Positions 16,321-25,397 of a stretch of 64,000 nucleotides of DNA are shown here, piece by piece. The stretch is from contig JAGBPB010000058.1 in assembly GCA_017633615.1 (NCBI GenBank), forward strand, positions 43,608-107,607, read 5' to 3'. This DNA is from Bacteroidaceae bacterium (GTDB taxonomy: Bacteria; Bacteroidota; Bacteroidia; Bacteroidales; Bacteroidaceae). Below the pieces are notes generated by a model. The model searched no databases, was not told where the DNA came from, and saw only the letters and a list, made by a program, of their open reading frames with translations. Numbering within the stretch: position 1 is the stretch's first letter; each line of letters opens with the position of its first letter. Made by a program: the position numbers and the translations under genes.

Positions 16321-18339
16321 TCAGAATTGGCATGAATAGCTTATTGAAGGGATTACGGGTATCACCAGTTTGGCAAGCTTGTATCGGATGACCTGTTTGT
16401 CAACATCGGTGTTTATATAGCCCATAGTGTAGTTCTTGTGGGCTGTCGCGTTGAAAACCGAGAAGTTGAGGCTGTGGTCCATCCGTCCCTTGCGCGGAAG
16501 GTTATACGTTACTGACAGGTCCAGACGCATATAAGGCGGGAACCTGGCTGAGTTATAACTGTCATAGTATATGACAAGCATGTTTGACAGCAGATAGAGA
16601 TTCTTGGCCGGGGTGTACGGACATCCGGATGCCAGATTGAAGCTGCCTCCCAGGTCAAAACGGCCTTTCTTGTATGACATGACGGCATTCAACTCGTGAC
16701 GGCGCTCATGTGACGAGTGGAACAGTTTGGGGAATATGACTCCGTCGCCTTCACGGATAGACTGGCCGTATGAATAACTTATCCATCCTGTCAGGTCGCC
16801 GGCTTGTCTGCTAAGCATGACATTAAAACCGTAGTTATAGCCTGAACAGATGAGCAGGTTGTCCTCAAGCCGGTAGGGGCGTGTAAAGATATCGAATATG
16901 AATCCCGTATATTCAAGCTGGTTCTGAAGACGTTTTCCATAGGCCTGCACAGAGAGGACGTATTTAGACTGCAGGAACTCCTTGTCATACGATATGGTGG
17001 CGTATGCAGACTGTTGAGGCTTGAAATAGCGTCCGGCGGCAACCCAGAACTCAACAGGAAGTCCCGCATCGCTCATGCCGGTCTGCGAAACATACTGATG
17101 CCTGATTCCGGTTTCAAACGTGATCATGCCGTGACGGAACATGTTGTACTCCGCCGAAAGGACAGGATCGGCGTTGAAGCAGTGATATTGTCCTTTCTCG
17201 CTGTAACCTGACATAAGCAGATGCGGCGTAACTCCCAACCCGTGTCCGGCATGGAATGTACGTCCTAAATATATGTTGCCCAGATATGCTTCCTGGGCGG
17301 GTTGTGATGCCGTACCGGAAATGTTAACCTGTAGCTGTGGGTCCTGCGGCAGTATATTGAACAGGCTGGCGTCGGCTTCAAGTCTTGTGGCGTGGGGTAG
17401 CTGGATGCTGGTCTTTATGCCGGTTTGGGTTATATGGGCTGGCATATGTCCCGTAAAAATTCCATTGTCCATGCCGCAAGCCATGTAATAGCGGGTCATG
17501 AACAGTGATGTGGCTGATTTTATCCTGGTGCCGCTGTGTCGCCAACGGACCGATGCAAGGGTGTTGCCCCATGTGCAGTCCATCGTGATTTTGGAACGTC
17601 CGTACTCGGTATTTCCTTTGTCATGAATCATAAGTAGGTTCAGGTCAACGGTGTTGAGCGTGTCAACCCGGTGCATCAGGGTGAGATTGGCATCGGTAAA
17701 TCCGTATCTGAACGGACTCCCGTCAAATTCAAGTAACGGTCCGTAAAAAGTATTGATGAATGATTGGCGCAGAGACATGGTGAGCGCCGTGTTTGATGAA
17801 AACGGCGCTTGGATGGTTGCCTGTCCCGATATCAGTCCAAGTGTGGCTGTACCGGACAGCTGTCGTGGAATAGTGTCGGCATGGTCCATGGAGAGCTGGG
17901 CTCCGATAAACGGGGATCTGGTGGATGTGCTGAATTCAGTCACCGGAAGGTGGTCCTGGTTGAAAATTGAGAAGAGTCCGGTAAAGTTCACGGCACCAAA
18001 GACCGGCACATCCGATACCATCAGAAGGTTATGCGATGTCTCTCCTCCCTGCACATGGAGTCCTCCGGTCTGATCGGAGTTGGTGCTCACTCCGGGAAGG
18101 GACTGGAGATAGCGCATAGGGTCCGTATATCCGAACAGCTTTGGGTATGTCTTCATGAGTTTGGGATCTATGCGGATTCCGCTGGCCATGGTGCCTGATA
18201 TGGCCGATACGTTCCGATGTTCGGTAAGCGTGACCTCATCAAGCCAATAGTGTATGGAATCCACATCTTCGGCATGTGAGATACCGGGGATTGTCAAGGC
18301 TATGACAAAAGAGAGTATATGCGACAGATAGTCCTTCAT
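16321..18339 (-). CDS. TonB-dependent outer-membrane receptor, no N-terminal CarboxypepD domain
   Basis: 672 residues from ATG 18339. A signal peptide (ILSFVIALTIPGISHA) leads directly into a plug domain (DPMRYLQSLPGVSTNSDQ, GGLHVQGGETSHNLLMVSDV) and a beta-barrel ending in Phe (SISYSCQF), as usual for outer-membrane barrels. The CarboxypepD_reg-like domain present in the paralogue at 42093 is absent. A -7 box (TATATTTG) lies only 7 bp upstream of the ATG, so the transcript may be nearly leaderless. It heads a two-gene unit with the DUF4249 lipoprotein. Transported ligand unknown. Confidence 0.87.
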   Translation of the reverse strand: MKDYLSHILSFVIALTIPGISHAEDVDSIHYWLDEVTLTEHRNVSAISGTMASGIRIDPKLMKTYPKLFGYTDPMRYLQSLPGVSTNSDQTGGLHVQGGETSHNLLMVSDVPVFGAVNFTGLFSIFNQDHLPVTEFSTSTRSPFIGAQLSMDHADTIPRQLSGTATLGLISGQATIQAPFSSNTALTMSLRQSFINTFYGPLLEFDGSPFRYGFTDANLTLMHRVDTLNTVDLNLLMIHDKGNTEYGRSKITMDCTWGNTLASVRWRHSGTRIKSATSLFMTRYYMACGMDNGIFTGHMPAHITQTGIKTSIQLPHATRLEADASLFNILPQDPQLQVNISGTASQPAQEAYLGNIYLGRTFHAGHGLGVTPHLLMSGYSEKGQYHCFNADPVLSAEYNMFRHGMITFETGIRHQYVSQTGMSDAGLPVEFWVAAGRYFKPQQSAYATISYDKEFLQSKYVLSVQAYGKRLQNQLEYTGFIFDIFTRPYRLEDNLLICSGYNYGFNVMLSRQAGDLTGWISYSYGQSIREGDGVIFPKLFHSSHERRHELNAVMSYKKGRFDLGGSFNLASGCPYTPAKNLYLLSNMLVIYYDSYNSARFPPYMRLDLSVTYNLPRKGRMDHSLNFSVFNATAHKNYTMGYINTDVDKQVIRYKLAKLVIPVIPSISYSCQF

Positions 18340-18345
18340 CAACCG

Positions 18346-18353
18346 CAAATATA
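18346..18353 (-). promoter_or_regulatory. -7 box directly upstream of a TonB receptor ATG
   Basis: On the minus strand the sequence is TATATTTG, an exact TAnnTTTG match, 7 bp before the ATG at 18339 and within the 25-bp gap after the GH13 gene. If used, the mRNA would start at or next to the start codon. The -33 element is not clear. Confidence 0.4.
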
Positions 18354-18364
18354 CGGTTTATTGC

Positions 18365-20038
18365 TCAATTGTTCCACTTCAAGACTACGCCTGATTGAAC
18401 CGGAACGGTAATACGGAGGGGTGAGTCAGGTCTGATATTGATACGGAACGCCTGTTCTGAGAGCAGATCCTGGACCATAACCCCTTCTTTCTCTTTGATT
18501 TCCATGTAATCAAAGGCATGGTCGGGTATGTTGACGGCTGTATAGAGCGGCTGGTCTGTGAAGTTTGTCACAACCAGTATGATATCCTTACCGTCGGAAC
18601 GCAGGAAAGCGTACTGGCGGTGTGGGTTGAAATCCGATGACTGCGGGTTTACGTACATCAGGTCAAAGAATTTGCCGTTCCTGATACAGTTTTCCTGATT
18701 GCAGATGCGTAACAGAGTGGAGTAGAAATGCCTCAACTCACGCTCAGGTACAGTGAGGCGTTCATCATCCCAAAGACCGTCATTGTAGAGGCGGGTAAGG
18801 GTATCGGGAGCCCAATAATCAAATATAGTGGTGCGTCCGTCAACTCCGCTGAATCCTTCCTGGTTCATGCCTTTTTCTCCTATTTCCTGACCGGCATAGA
18901 CCATTACAGGACAGGTGTCTATGAGTGCAGATACTATCATGGGCGCACGTCCCTTCTCGGCCTTGTCAGCAAAAAAGCTGGAGGCTATGCGCTGCTCGTC
19001 ATGGTTTTCCATGAAATGGAGCATATGAGGCCCGTTGTAACCGTTCTGCTGCCAGCAACGGGTGATGGCGGTGGCCGATTCAGCCCCTATGGTTACGGCA
19101 CGTAAAGTGTCGTATAATCCTACCTTATCATATATATAATCAAAGTGCCCGCGGTTTATGTAATCCCAGTATGAACCGGGGTTATAGATTTCTGCTATAA
19201 ACTGTACGTTTTTATGGGCTTTCTTGACTCTTGAAACGGCCCAGTCCCAGAACTCCACGGGTACCATCTCAGCCATGTCACAGCGGAATGCGTCAACACC
19301 TTTTGCTGCCCAGAAAAGCAGAATGTCAAGCATCTTTTTCCATGTGTCAGGAACGGGGTCGAAACAGCGCTTGCCGCCAGCCATGTAATCAACTCCATAG
19401 TTGAGCTTGACTGTTTCATACCAATCTGAATATGAAGGCGTTGCGCTGAATTTGTCATTGCCTGTAGCACGGGCTGGAAACTCCTTGTAATCACCCCAAT
19501 CCGGCTCGCCTGAGAGCTGTTGTCCGGGCAGGTAATAGAAGTTGTTCTGCGGGCTGAAAGAGAGTTGCTGATTATCAGTTTCACCAAGGTCTTTTACACC
19601 CTCTGGCTTGGCTATTGAACGGTACTCGCGGGCCACGTGATTGGGTACGAAATCCATGATGAATTTCATACCGGCAGCATGAACCCTGTTCACCAGTGCC
19701 TGGAACTCTTCCATACGGTCAGAAACTGACACGGCAAGGTCCGGATCTATGTCATAATAGTCACGTATGGCATAGGGAGAACCTGCGCGTCCTTTTACTG
19801 TTCCGGCATGTGATTCCGGAATGCCGTATTTGCGGTAACTGCTGCAGGAAGCATGGGCTATAAGGCCTGTGAACCATATATGAGTAACTCCCATCGACTT
19901 GATCTGCTCAAGTACGGTGGGAGTAAAACTGTTCAGTTTGCCTGAGCCGTTGGTCTTGATGTCACCTCCGGAAACGTTTTTTCCGCCACTGTTGCAGCAG
20001 ACTCTGGTAAATATCTGGTAGATGACAGCTTTTTCCAT
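18365..20038 (-). CDS. Glycoside hydrolase family 13 (alpha-amylase family) enzyme
   Basis: 557 residues starting at ATG 20038, six bases after the fabD stop. The GH13 barrel motifs are MDFVPNH (region I, residues 128-134), the nucleophile Asp254 in VDAFRCDMAE, the acid/base Glu283 in FIAEIYNP, and Asp347 in FMENHDEQ. No signal peptide is visible, so it is probably cytoplasmic. Family members act on alpha-glucans. A C-terminal all-beta domain is present (YAFLRSDGKDIILVVTNF). It is likely co-transcribed with fabD, an unusual neighbour that gives no functional clue. An upstream in-frame extension overlapping fabD was rejected. Confidence 0.9.
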   Translation of the reverse strand: MEKAVIYQIFTRVCCNSGGKNVSGGDIKTNGSGKLNSFTPTVLEQIKSMGVTHIWFTGLIAHASCSSYRKYGIPESHAGTVKGRAGSPYAIRDYYDIDPDLAVSVSDRMEEFQALVNRVHAAGMKFIMDFVPNHVAREYRSIAKPEGVKDLGETDNQQLSFSPQNNFYYLPGQQLSGEPDWGDYKEFPARATGNDKFSATPSYSDWYETVKLNYGVDYMAGGKRCFDPVPDTWKKMLDILLFWAAKGVDAFRCDMAEMVPVEFWDWAVSRVKKAHKNVQFIAEIYNPGSYWDYINRGHFDYIYDKVGLYDTLRAVTIGAESATAITRCWQQNGYNGPHMLHFMENHDEQRIASSFFADKAEKGRAPMIVSALIDTCPVMVYAGQEIGEKGMNQEGFSGVDGRTTIFDYWAPDTLTRLYNDGLWDDERLTVPERELRHFYSTLLRICNQENCIRNGKFFDLMYVNPQSSDFNPHRQYAFLRSDGKDIILVVTNFTDQPLYTAVNIPDHAFDYMEIKEKEGVMVQDLLSEQAFRINIRPDSPLRITVPVQSGVVLKWNN

Positions 20039-20043
20039 ATGGC

Positions 20044-20907
20044 TTAGCCTCTGATTCTCTTGATAAGACCGGTCAGGACTGCGCCGGGACCGCACTCTGT
20101 GAACTCTTCAGCACCATCGGCAATCATGTTGAGCACGCTCTGTGTCCAACGAACCGGTGAGTTGAGCTGGGTTACCAGATTTGCCTTGATTTCATCGGGG
20201 TTTACGTGCGGTTTTGCATCCACGTTCTGGTATATGGGGCATACCGGAGTGTTGAACTGAGTCTCGCTGATAGCAAGGGCAAGCTCATCCTTGGCGGGAG
20301 TCATAAGGGGTGAATGGAAAGCACCGCCTACAACAAGGGGCAGGGCACGCTTGGCGCCGGCCTCTGTCATGAGCGGACATGCGGCGGCTATAGCCTCCTT
20401 GGAACCAGAGATAACCACCTGACCGGGGCTGTTGTAATTTGCGGGAACAACAACCATGCCCTTGGCATTCAAATCAGCGCAGATGGCCTCGATTTTGTCA
20501 TCGGGCAGACCTATGATTGCGGCCATTGTACCGGGCACCTTCTCACAGCATTTCTGCATGGCGTTTGCACGCTTTGATACCAGCTTGAGTCCGCTCTCAA
20601 ATGAGAGGGCACCACAAGCAACAAGTGCTGAAAACTCACCCAGAGAGTGTCCAGCCACCATATCTGGCTTGAAATCAGCACCGTGTGACTTGGCTACTGC
20701 AACAGAATGGATGAACACTGCAGGCTGTGTTATATCTGTGCGGCGCAGATCTTCATCAGTGCCGCTGAACATGATGTCTGAAATCTTGAATCCGAGAATA
20801 GAATCGGCTTCTGCAAACAACTCTTTTGCCCAGTCAAACTGGTCATACAGGTCCTTACCCATGCCCGAGAACTGGGCACCCTGTCCGGGAAATACGTATG
20901 CTTTCAT
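20044..20907 (-). CDS. fabD: Malonyl-CoA:ACP transacylase
   Basis: 287 residues, the normal FabD length. The N-terminal AYVFPGQGAQFSGMGKDLYD and the nucleophile elbow GHSLGEFSAL (Ser88) are diagnostic. The catalytic His lies in GGAFHSPLM. It transfers malonyl groups from CoA to acyl carrier protein in fatty-acid synthesis. The gene stands alone rather than in a fab cluster, followed by a GH13 gene. A minus-strand -7 box TACTTTTG at 20980-20987 is a plausible promoter. Confidence 0.95.
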   Translation of the reverse strand: MKAYVFPGQGAQFSGMGKDLYDQFDWAKELFAEADSILGFKISDIMFSGTDEDLRRTDITQPAVFIHSVAVAKSHGADFKPDMVAGHSLGEFSALVACGALSFESGLKLVSKRANAMQKCCEKVPGTMAAIIGLPDDKIEAICADLNAKGMVVVPANYNSPGQVVISGSKEAIAAACPLMTEAGAKRALPLVVGGAFHSPLMTPAKDELALAISETQFNTPVCPIYQNVDAKPHVNPDEIKANLVTQLNSPVRWTQSVLNMIADGAEEFTECGPGAVLTGLIKRIRG

Positions 20908-20926
20908 ATCGGTTTGTTTTTTTTAT

Positions 20927-20934
20927 TATCTTTG
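20927..20934 (+). promoter_or_regulatory. -7 box upstream of the capsule operon (TATCTTTG)
   Basis: TATCTTTG matches TAnnTTTG on the plus strand. It would give a leader of about 145 nt before the first capsule gene at 21089. The leader contains a run of T residues and a CACAA/TTGTG pairing but no recognised regulator site. Confidence 0.4.
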
Positions 20935-20979
20935 CACGTCCATTTTAGAAATGAGATGCGCACTTTCCAATAACTTGTG

Positions 20980-20987
20980 CAAAAGTA
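20980..20987 (-). promoter_or_regulatory. -7 box upstream of fabD (TACTTTTG)
   Basis: On the minus strand TACTTTTG matches TAnnTTTG, about 73 bp before the fabD ATG. It is divergent from and overlaps the leader of the capsule operon. Confidence 0.4.
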
Positions 20988-21088
20988 GTCATCATTCCGT
21001 ATGCTTCCGGAAACGTGACGTACTTTTTTTTATGACTCTACACAATTATTGTTTTTTGTGCGCGTTAATAATTTAAACAGAGGTATTG

Positions 21089-21739
21089 ATGCTTAACTAC
21101 AATATTCAGAACTACTCTCAGGCCAGGTATATGGAGCATTCCGATGCGATGGGAAAATTTCAACGTTCACTCAAGAGGCTTTTTGATATAGTGTTCTCTT
21201 TGATTGGCTTGATTGTCTTTTCACCGTTGATACTGATATTTTCAATCATCCTGCTCTTCAGTAACGGCCCTGTCATTTTCAAACAGGAGAGAATAGGCTA
21301 TAAAGGCAAACCGTTTACGATATACAAATTCAGGACAATGAGCATCGATGCTGAGTCTGACGGCATACCTCGTCTTGAAGTTGAACGTAACAGATATCTT
21401 ACACCTTTCGGTCGTTTTCTGCGTGCACATCACCTTGATGAGCTTCCACAGCTTTGGAATGTTCTTAAAGGTGATATGTCATTTGTAGGCCCACGCCCTG
21501 AACGTCAGTATTTCATAGATCAGATAAACCGCGAGACAGATGACTACCATTACATCTATCTGATGCGTCCGGGTGTCACGTCATACGCTACCATCTATAA
21601 CGGTTACACGGATACTATGGACAAGATGCTCAAGCGTCTTGAGTATGACCTGGAGTATCTTGACAACCGTAATATCTTCACTGACCTGGGAATAATCATA
21701 AAGACCATATTCTCAGTATTCAGTGGCAAGAAATTCTAA
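21089..21739 (+). CDS. Initiating sugar-phosphate (phosphoglycosyl) transferase
   Basis: 216 residues from ATG 21089. It is a monotopic phosphoglycosyltransferase: an N-terminal hydrophobic re-entrant helix (IVFSLIGLIVFSPLILIFSI), the KQERIGYKGKPFTIYKFRTM block, and the catalytic Asp-Glu pair in HLDELPQLWNVLKGDMSFVGP. It lacks the multi-TM N-terminal half of WbaP/WcaJ. It would place the first sugar phosphate on undecaprenyl phosphate at the inner membrane and so start repeat-unit assembly. It is the first gene of the capsule operon, 18 bp before the export gene. Confidence 0.9.
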   Translation: MLNYNIQNYSQARYMEHSDAMGKFQRSLKRLFDIVFSLIGLIVFSPLILIFSIILLFSNGPVIFKQERIGYKGKPFTIYKFRTMSIDAESDGIPRLEVERNRYLTPFGRFLRAHHLDELPQLWNVLKGDMSFVGPRPERQYFIDQINRETDDYHYIYLMRPGVTSYATIYNGYTDTMDKMLKRLEYDLEYLDNRNIFTDLGIIIKTIFSVFSGKKF

Positions 21740-21757
21740 TTCACTCTTTTTGTGCTT

Positions 21758-24259
21758 ATGAAGAAAGCCCTTGTTTCATTCCTTCTGTTATTGTCGGGTG
21801 TCGTTGCGTCGGCACAGATGACGGAGGATAAGATTTATCAGTATGTTCAGGAGCAACAGGCTAAAGGCGTATCTCAGGAACAGATTGTATATGAGCTTAG
21901 CAGAAAAGGCGTAACGTTGCAGCAGCTGCAGCGCATGCGTGAAAAATATGAGAAACAACAAGCCACAGGCGTACTTGGCAATACTATGCCGGTACAGAGC
22001 TCTCAAGTTTCACGCTCACGTGAAGGGGCTCAGCCTATAAATCAGGTTGCTCCTGAGGCCGGGGCTTATGCATCCCGAAGTCAGGATGCCCAAGCCCGTG
22101 AAAAGGAGAGACTCCAGTTGTATTATGATGAGTCAATGTTCCTTTTTGTGGATTCCCTGTATCTGCTTAAACAGACGTTGTTCCCATACAAGAAAGAGAT
22201 TTACGGCCATAACCTTTTCAAGAACCGTGAATCATCATTTGAACCAAGCCTGAATCTGGCAACCCCTGTAAATTACAGATTGGGCCCTGGTGATGAGGTT
22301 ATAATTGATATATGGGGTGAATCACAGACTACCGTTCAGGAGGTGATATCACCTGATGGAAATATCATGGTTCAGGATCTTGGACCGGTTTATCTGAACG
22401 GCAAGACGGTTAAGGAAGCGGACGCATATATTAAGAAGGTATTCAGCCAGATATATTCCGGGTTGGATGGCGACAAAGGCAGATCAAACATTAAGCTCTC
22501 ACTGGGACAGAACCGTTCCGTACTGGTCAATGTAATGGGCGAGGTTGAGATTCCCGGTACATACCAGGTATCATCCTTTGCCACGGTATTCAATGCTATT
22601 TACATGGCTGGCGGTATTACCGAGGTGGGTTCTATGAGAGATATCAAGCTTTTCCGCAACAACAAGGAGGTGGCTTGCGTAGATATGTATGACTACATAA
22701 TGAACGGGCGCATCAAGGACGATATCCGTCTGGAGGATAATGATCTGATTATAGTATCAGCCCATTCCATCCTTGTAAATATTGACGGCCGGATACGCCG
22801 TCCCATGTTCTATGAGATGAAAAAGGAAGAGAGCCTTGCTGACCTGATCAAGTATGCCGGCGGGTTGGAGTCAGACGCATACCGAAAGGATGTAAGACTT
22901 ACACGTATGGGTGATTTTCAGCGTGAGATATATACCGTTTCAACGGATCGTCAAGGTAGTTTCTATCTGATGGACGGTGACTCTGTATATGTGGATTCCA
23001 TACAGGTTACATTCTCAAACATGGCCGAGGTCCGTGGAGCCGTTTACAGGCCCGGCATGTTCCAGATAGGAGACGGAATCTCAACCCTGCGTGACCTGAT
23101 TGAGGTGGCCGGCGGACTGAAGGAGGAGGCATTCCCGTCAAGGGCATTGTTAAGCCGTACCAACCCCGACAAGACACTTACCAATCTTTCTATTGACATC
23201 AAGGGGCTTATGGACGGTACGGTCCATGATGAGCCGCTCCGTAATAATGACGTATTGTATATTCCCAGCCTGTTTGACATTGGTGAGATAAAGACATTCA
23301 GCGTGTATGGTGAGGTACTGTTCCCCGGTGATTATCAATATGCCGATAACACCAGCGTTGAGGATATCATACTCCAGGCCGGAGGTCTTAAGGAAAACGC
23401 ATCACTGGCCAAGGTGGATGTTGTACGCCGTAACCGTGACAAAAGTGCTACGGAGAAATCTGATTCTATATCGGAGACATTCTCCTTTGCTATAAATGAG
23501 GATCTCTCAATCCAGGACAATGATTTCCGTCTGCAGCCTTATGATGAGGTGTATGTGCGCCGTAGTCCGGGCTATACAGCCAACAGACGTGTTATTGTAG
23601 AAGGTGAGGTTACATTCCCCGGTTATTATTCATTGGTAACCAACACTGAGAAACTCAGTGACATCATGGCCAGAGTGGGGCAGTTCAGTCCTGAGGCTTA
23701 TCCGGAAGGAGCCCGTCTGGAGCGAAAGATGACAACTGATGAGAGAGTACGCATGCAGGATCTGGTTGAGATCCTGGCTGCAAATGATTCCGTGGCATTG
23801 GCCAAGGCTGTAAAAAAGCTTGAGAATTCCACTACATATGATGTCGGTATCAATCTTAGGGAGGCTGTTGAAAAGCCCGGTGGTCCGGCTGATGTGGTTC
23901 TGCGTGATGGAGATAAAATCATTATTCCGGTATTTACCAATACTGTAAAGATTAACGGTGAGGTGATGTTCTCCAACACAACACCTTATGTCAAGGGAAA
24001 GAATCTGAAGTACTATATAGACAAGGCCGGCGGTTACTCGCAGAAAGCTAAGAAGAATAAGGCTTATGTGGTTTATATGAACGGTTCTGTGGCTAAGGCC
24101 AATAAACGTTCCAGCAAACTTGTTCAGCCGGGCTGTGAGATTGTTGTACCTGCCCGTCAGGAGCGTGAGGGCCTCAAGGCTACTGAGATATTGAGCTTAG
24201 GTTCTACATCAGCTTCACTTGCTACGGTTGTTCTGGCACTTATGAATTTATTGAAGTAA
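21758..24259 (+). CDS. Polysaccharide export protein with six SLBB-type domains
   Basis: 833 residues, more than twice the length of E. coli Wza. The signal peptide ends SGVVASAQ. A coiled-coil-like N-terminal stretch precedes the Poly_export domain (NYRLGPGDEVIIDIWGESQ). Six SLBB-type repeats then follow, each beginning with a GEV-type strand: VNVMGEVEIPGTY, VNIDGRIRRPMFY, EVRGAVYRPGMF, VYGEVLFPGDY, VIVEGEVTFPGYY and VKINGEVMF. The extreme C-terminus is hydrophobic (LATVVLALMNLL), probably the outer-membrane segment. Likely role is the outer-membrane/periplasmic conduit for the polysaccharide. It sits between the initiating transferase and Wzz. Confidence 0.92.
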   Translation: MKKALVSFLLLLSGVVASAQMTEDKIYQYVQEQQAKGVSQEQIVYELSRKGVTLQQLQRMREKYEKQQATGVLGNTMPVQSSQVSRSREGAQPINQVAPEAGAYASRSQDAQAREKERLQLYYDESMFLFVDSLYLLKQTLFPYKKEIYGHNLFKNRESSFEPSLNLATPVNYRLGPGDEVIIDIWGESQTTVQEVISPDGNIMVQDLGPVYLNGKTVKEADAYIKKVFSQIYSGLDGDKGRSNIKLSLGQNRSVLVNVMGEVEIPGTYQVSSFATVFNAIYMAGGITEVGSMRDIKLFRNNKEVACVDMYDYIMNGRIKDDIRLEDNDLIIVSAHSILVNIDGRIRRPMFYEMKKEESLADLIKYAGGLESDAYRKDVRLTRMGDFQREIYTVSTDRQGSFYLMDGDSVYVDSIQVTFSNMAEVRGAVYRPGMFQIGDGISTLRDLIEVAGGLKEEAFPSRALLSRTNPDKTLTNLSIDIKGLMDGTVHDEPLRNNDVLYIPSLFDIGEIKTFSVYGEVLFPGDYQYADNTSVEDIILQAGGLKENASLAKVDVVRRNRDKSATEKSDSISETFSFAINEDLSIQDNDFRLQPYDEVYVRRSPGYTANRRVIVEGEVTFPGYYSLVTNTEKLSDIMARVGQFSPEAYPEGARLERKMTTDERVRMQDLVEILAANDSVALAKAVKKLENSTTYDVGINLREAVEKPGGPADVVLRDGDKIIIPVFTNTVKINGEVMFSNTTPYVKGKNLKYYIDKAGGYSQKAKKNKAYVVYMNGSVAKANKRSSKLVQPGCEIVVPARQEREGLKATEILSLGSTSASLATVVLALMNLLK

Positions 24260-24287
24260 AAAACTTTTGGATTAAAATTCATCAGTA

Positions 24288-25397
24288 ATGGTAGAATCAG
24301 ATGATTTAAAAAAAGAGAAAGAATCCCTGGATCCTTCCGGTGAGCACAAGGATATTATTAGAATTACCGTAATAGACCTGAAACAGGTGCTCAGGAAAAT
24401 TCTCCAAAAGAAGATGATGATAATCATCTCAACAATCGCAACGGCAATTATTTCATCAATTATTATAGTATGTGTTCCAAGAGAATACACAAGTCAGGTT
24501 TTGCTTGCCCCGGAGGATGATGGCTCCAGTGGCAGTACATTGAGTGAAATTGCTTCATCGTTTGGATTTGATTTCGGAAGCATGAGATCGTCCGATGCTA
24601 TATATCCTTTACTGTATCCGGATCTTTTCAAGTCCAATGATTTTGTGGTGGGACTTTTGGAAACACGGGTGGTGACTTTGGATGGAAGTCTTGATACAAC
24701 TTATCTTGAATACCTTATGAATCATCAGAAATATGCCCCCTGGAAACCCGTAATCAATGCTGTGATGAGATTTTTGAAACCAGCTCCGCGCACTACAAAT
24801 GCAGTTTCCCCAAAAAAGGACGGAATAGATCCTTTTATGCTGTCATATAAGGAATTTTTAATTGTCAAAAAGGTAAAGGAAAACATAAAATGCACTGTTG
24901 ACAAGAAAACTAATGTCATTACTATTGATGTGACTGATCAGGATGCGTTGATATGTGCTACAATGGCAGATTCTGCTTGTGCACGATTGCAGAATTTTAT
25001 TACACAATATCGTACCAGTAAGGCTCGTGCAGACCTTGAGTATTATACAAAACTAACTGATGACGCAAAACAGGATTATCGGGAAGCAGTGAAAACATAC
25101 AGTGATTATTGCGATTCTCATAAGGGTATGGTGCTTCAGGCGTATATTTCCAGAAGGGATGAACTGGAAAGTGAGATGAATACAAAATATGATATACTGA
25201 CAGCACTTAATGCTCAAATCCAGAGTGCAAAAGCTAGAATTCAAGAGAAGACTCCTGCTTTTACCATGTTGCAGAATGCCTCAGTTCCCGTCAAGCCCTC
25301 AAGTCCCAAAAGGATGATATTCGTGTTCTGTATGACATTGCTGGCTTTTGTAATCAGTACACTGGTCGCTGTCAAAAAGATACTGGCTGAAGAATAA
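24288..25397 (+). CDS. Wzz-type chain-length determinant
   Basis: 369 residues with the Wzz layout: a cytoplasmic N-terminus, TM1 (IIISTIATAIISSIIIV, about residues 45-63), a long periplasmic helical domain with coiled-coil character, and TM2 near the C-terminus preceded by a proline-rich segment (PVKPSSPKRMIFVFCMTLL). No BY-kinase domain is fused, and none follows. It regulates chain length of the polymer with the Wzy-like protein. Its base composition is AT-richer than its neighbours. The stop overlaps the next start (TAATG). Confidence 0.87.
   Translation: MVESDDLKKEKESLDPSGEHKDIIRITVIDLKQVLRKILQKKMMIIISTIATAIISSIIIVCVPREYTSQVLLAPEDDGSSGSTLSEIASSFGFDFGSMRSSDAIYPLLYPDLFKSNDFVVGLLETRVVTLDGSLDTTYLEYLMNHQKYAPWKPVINAVMRFLKPAPRTTNAVSPKKDGIDPFMLSYKEFLIVKKVKENIKCTVDKKTNVITIDVTDQDALICATMADSACARLQNFITQYRTSKARADLEYYTKLTDDAKQDYREAVKTYSDYCDSHKGMVLQAYISRRDELESEMNTKYDILTALNAQIQSAKARIQEKTPAFTMLQNASVPVKPSSPKRMIFVFCMTLLAFVISTLVAVKKILAEE

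Noticed and set aside
15483..20038. Starch-utilisation locus made of the GH13 gene and TonB receptor
   Set aside because: The GH13 enzyme lacks a signal peptide and is tied to fabD by a 5-bp gap. The receptor's partner is DUF4249, not SusD.
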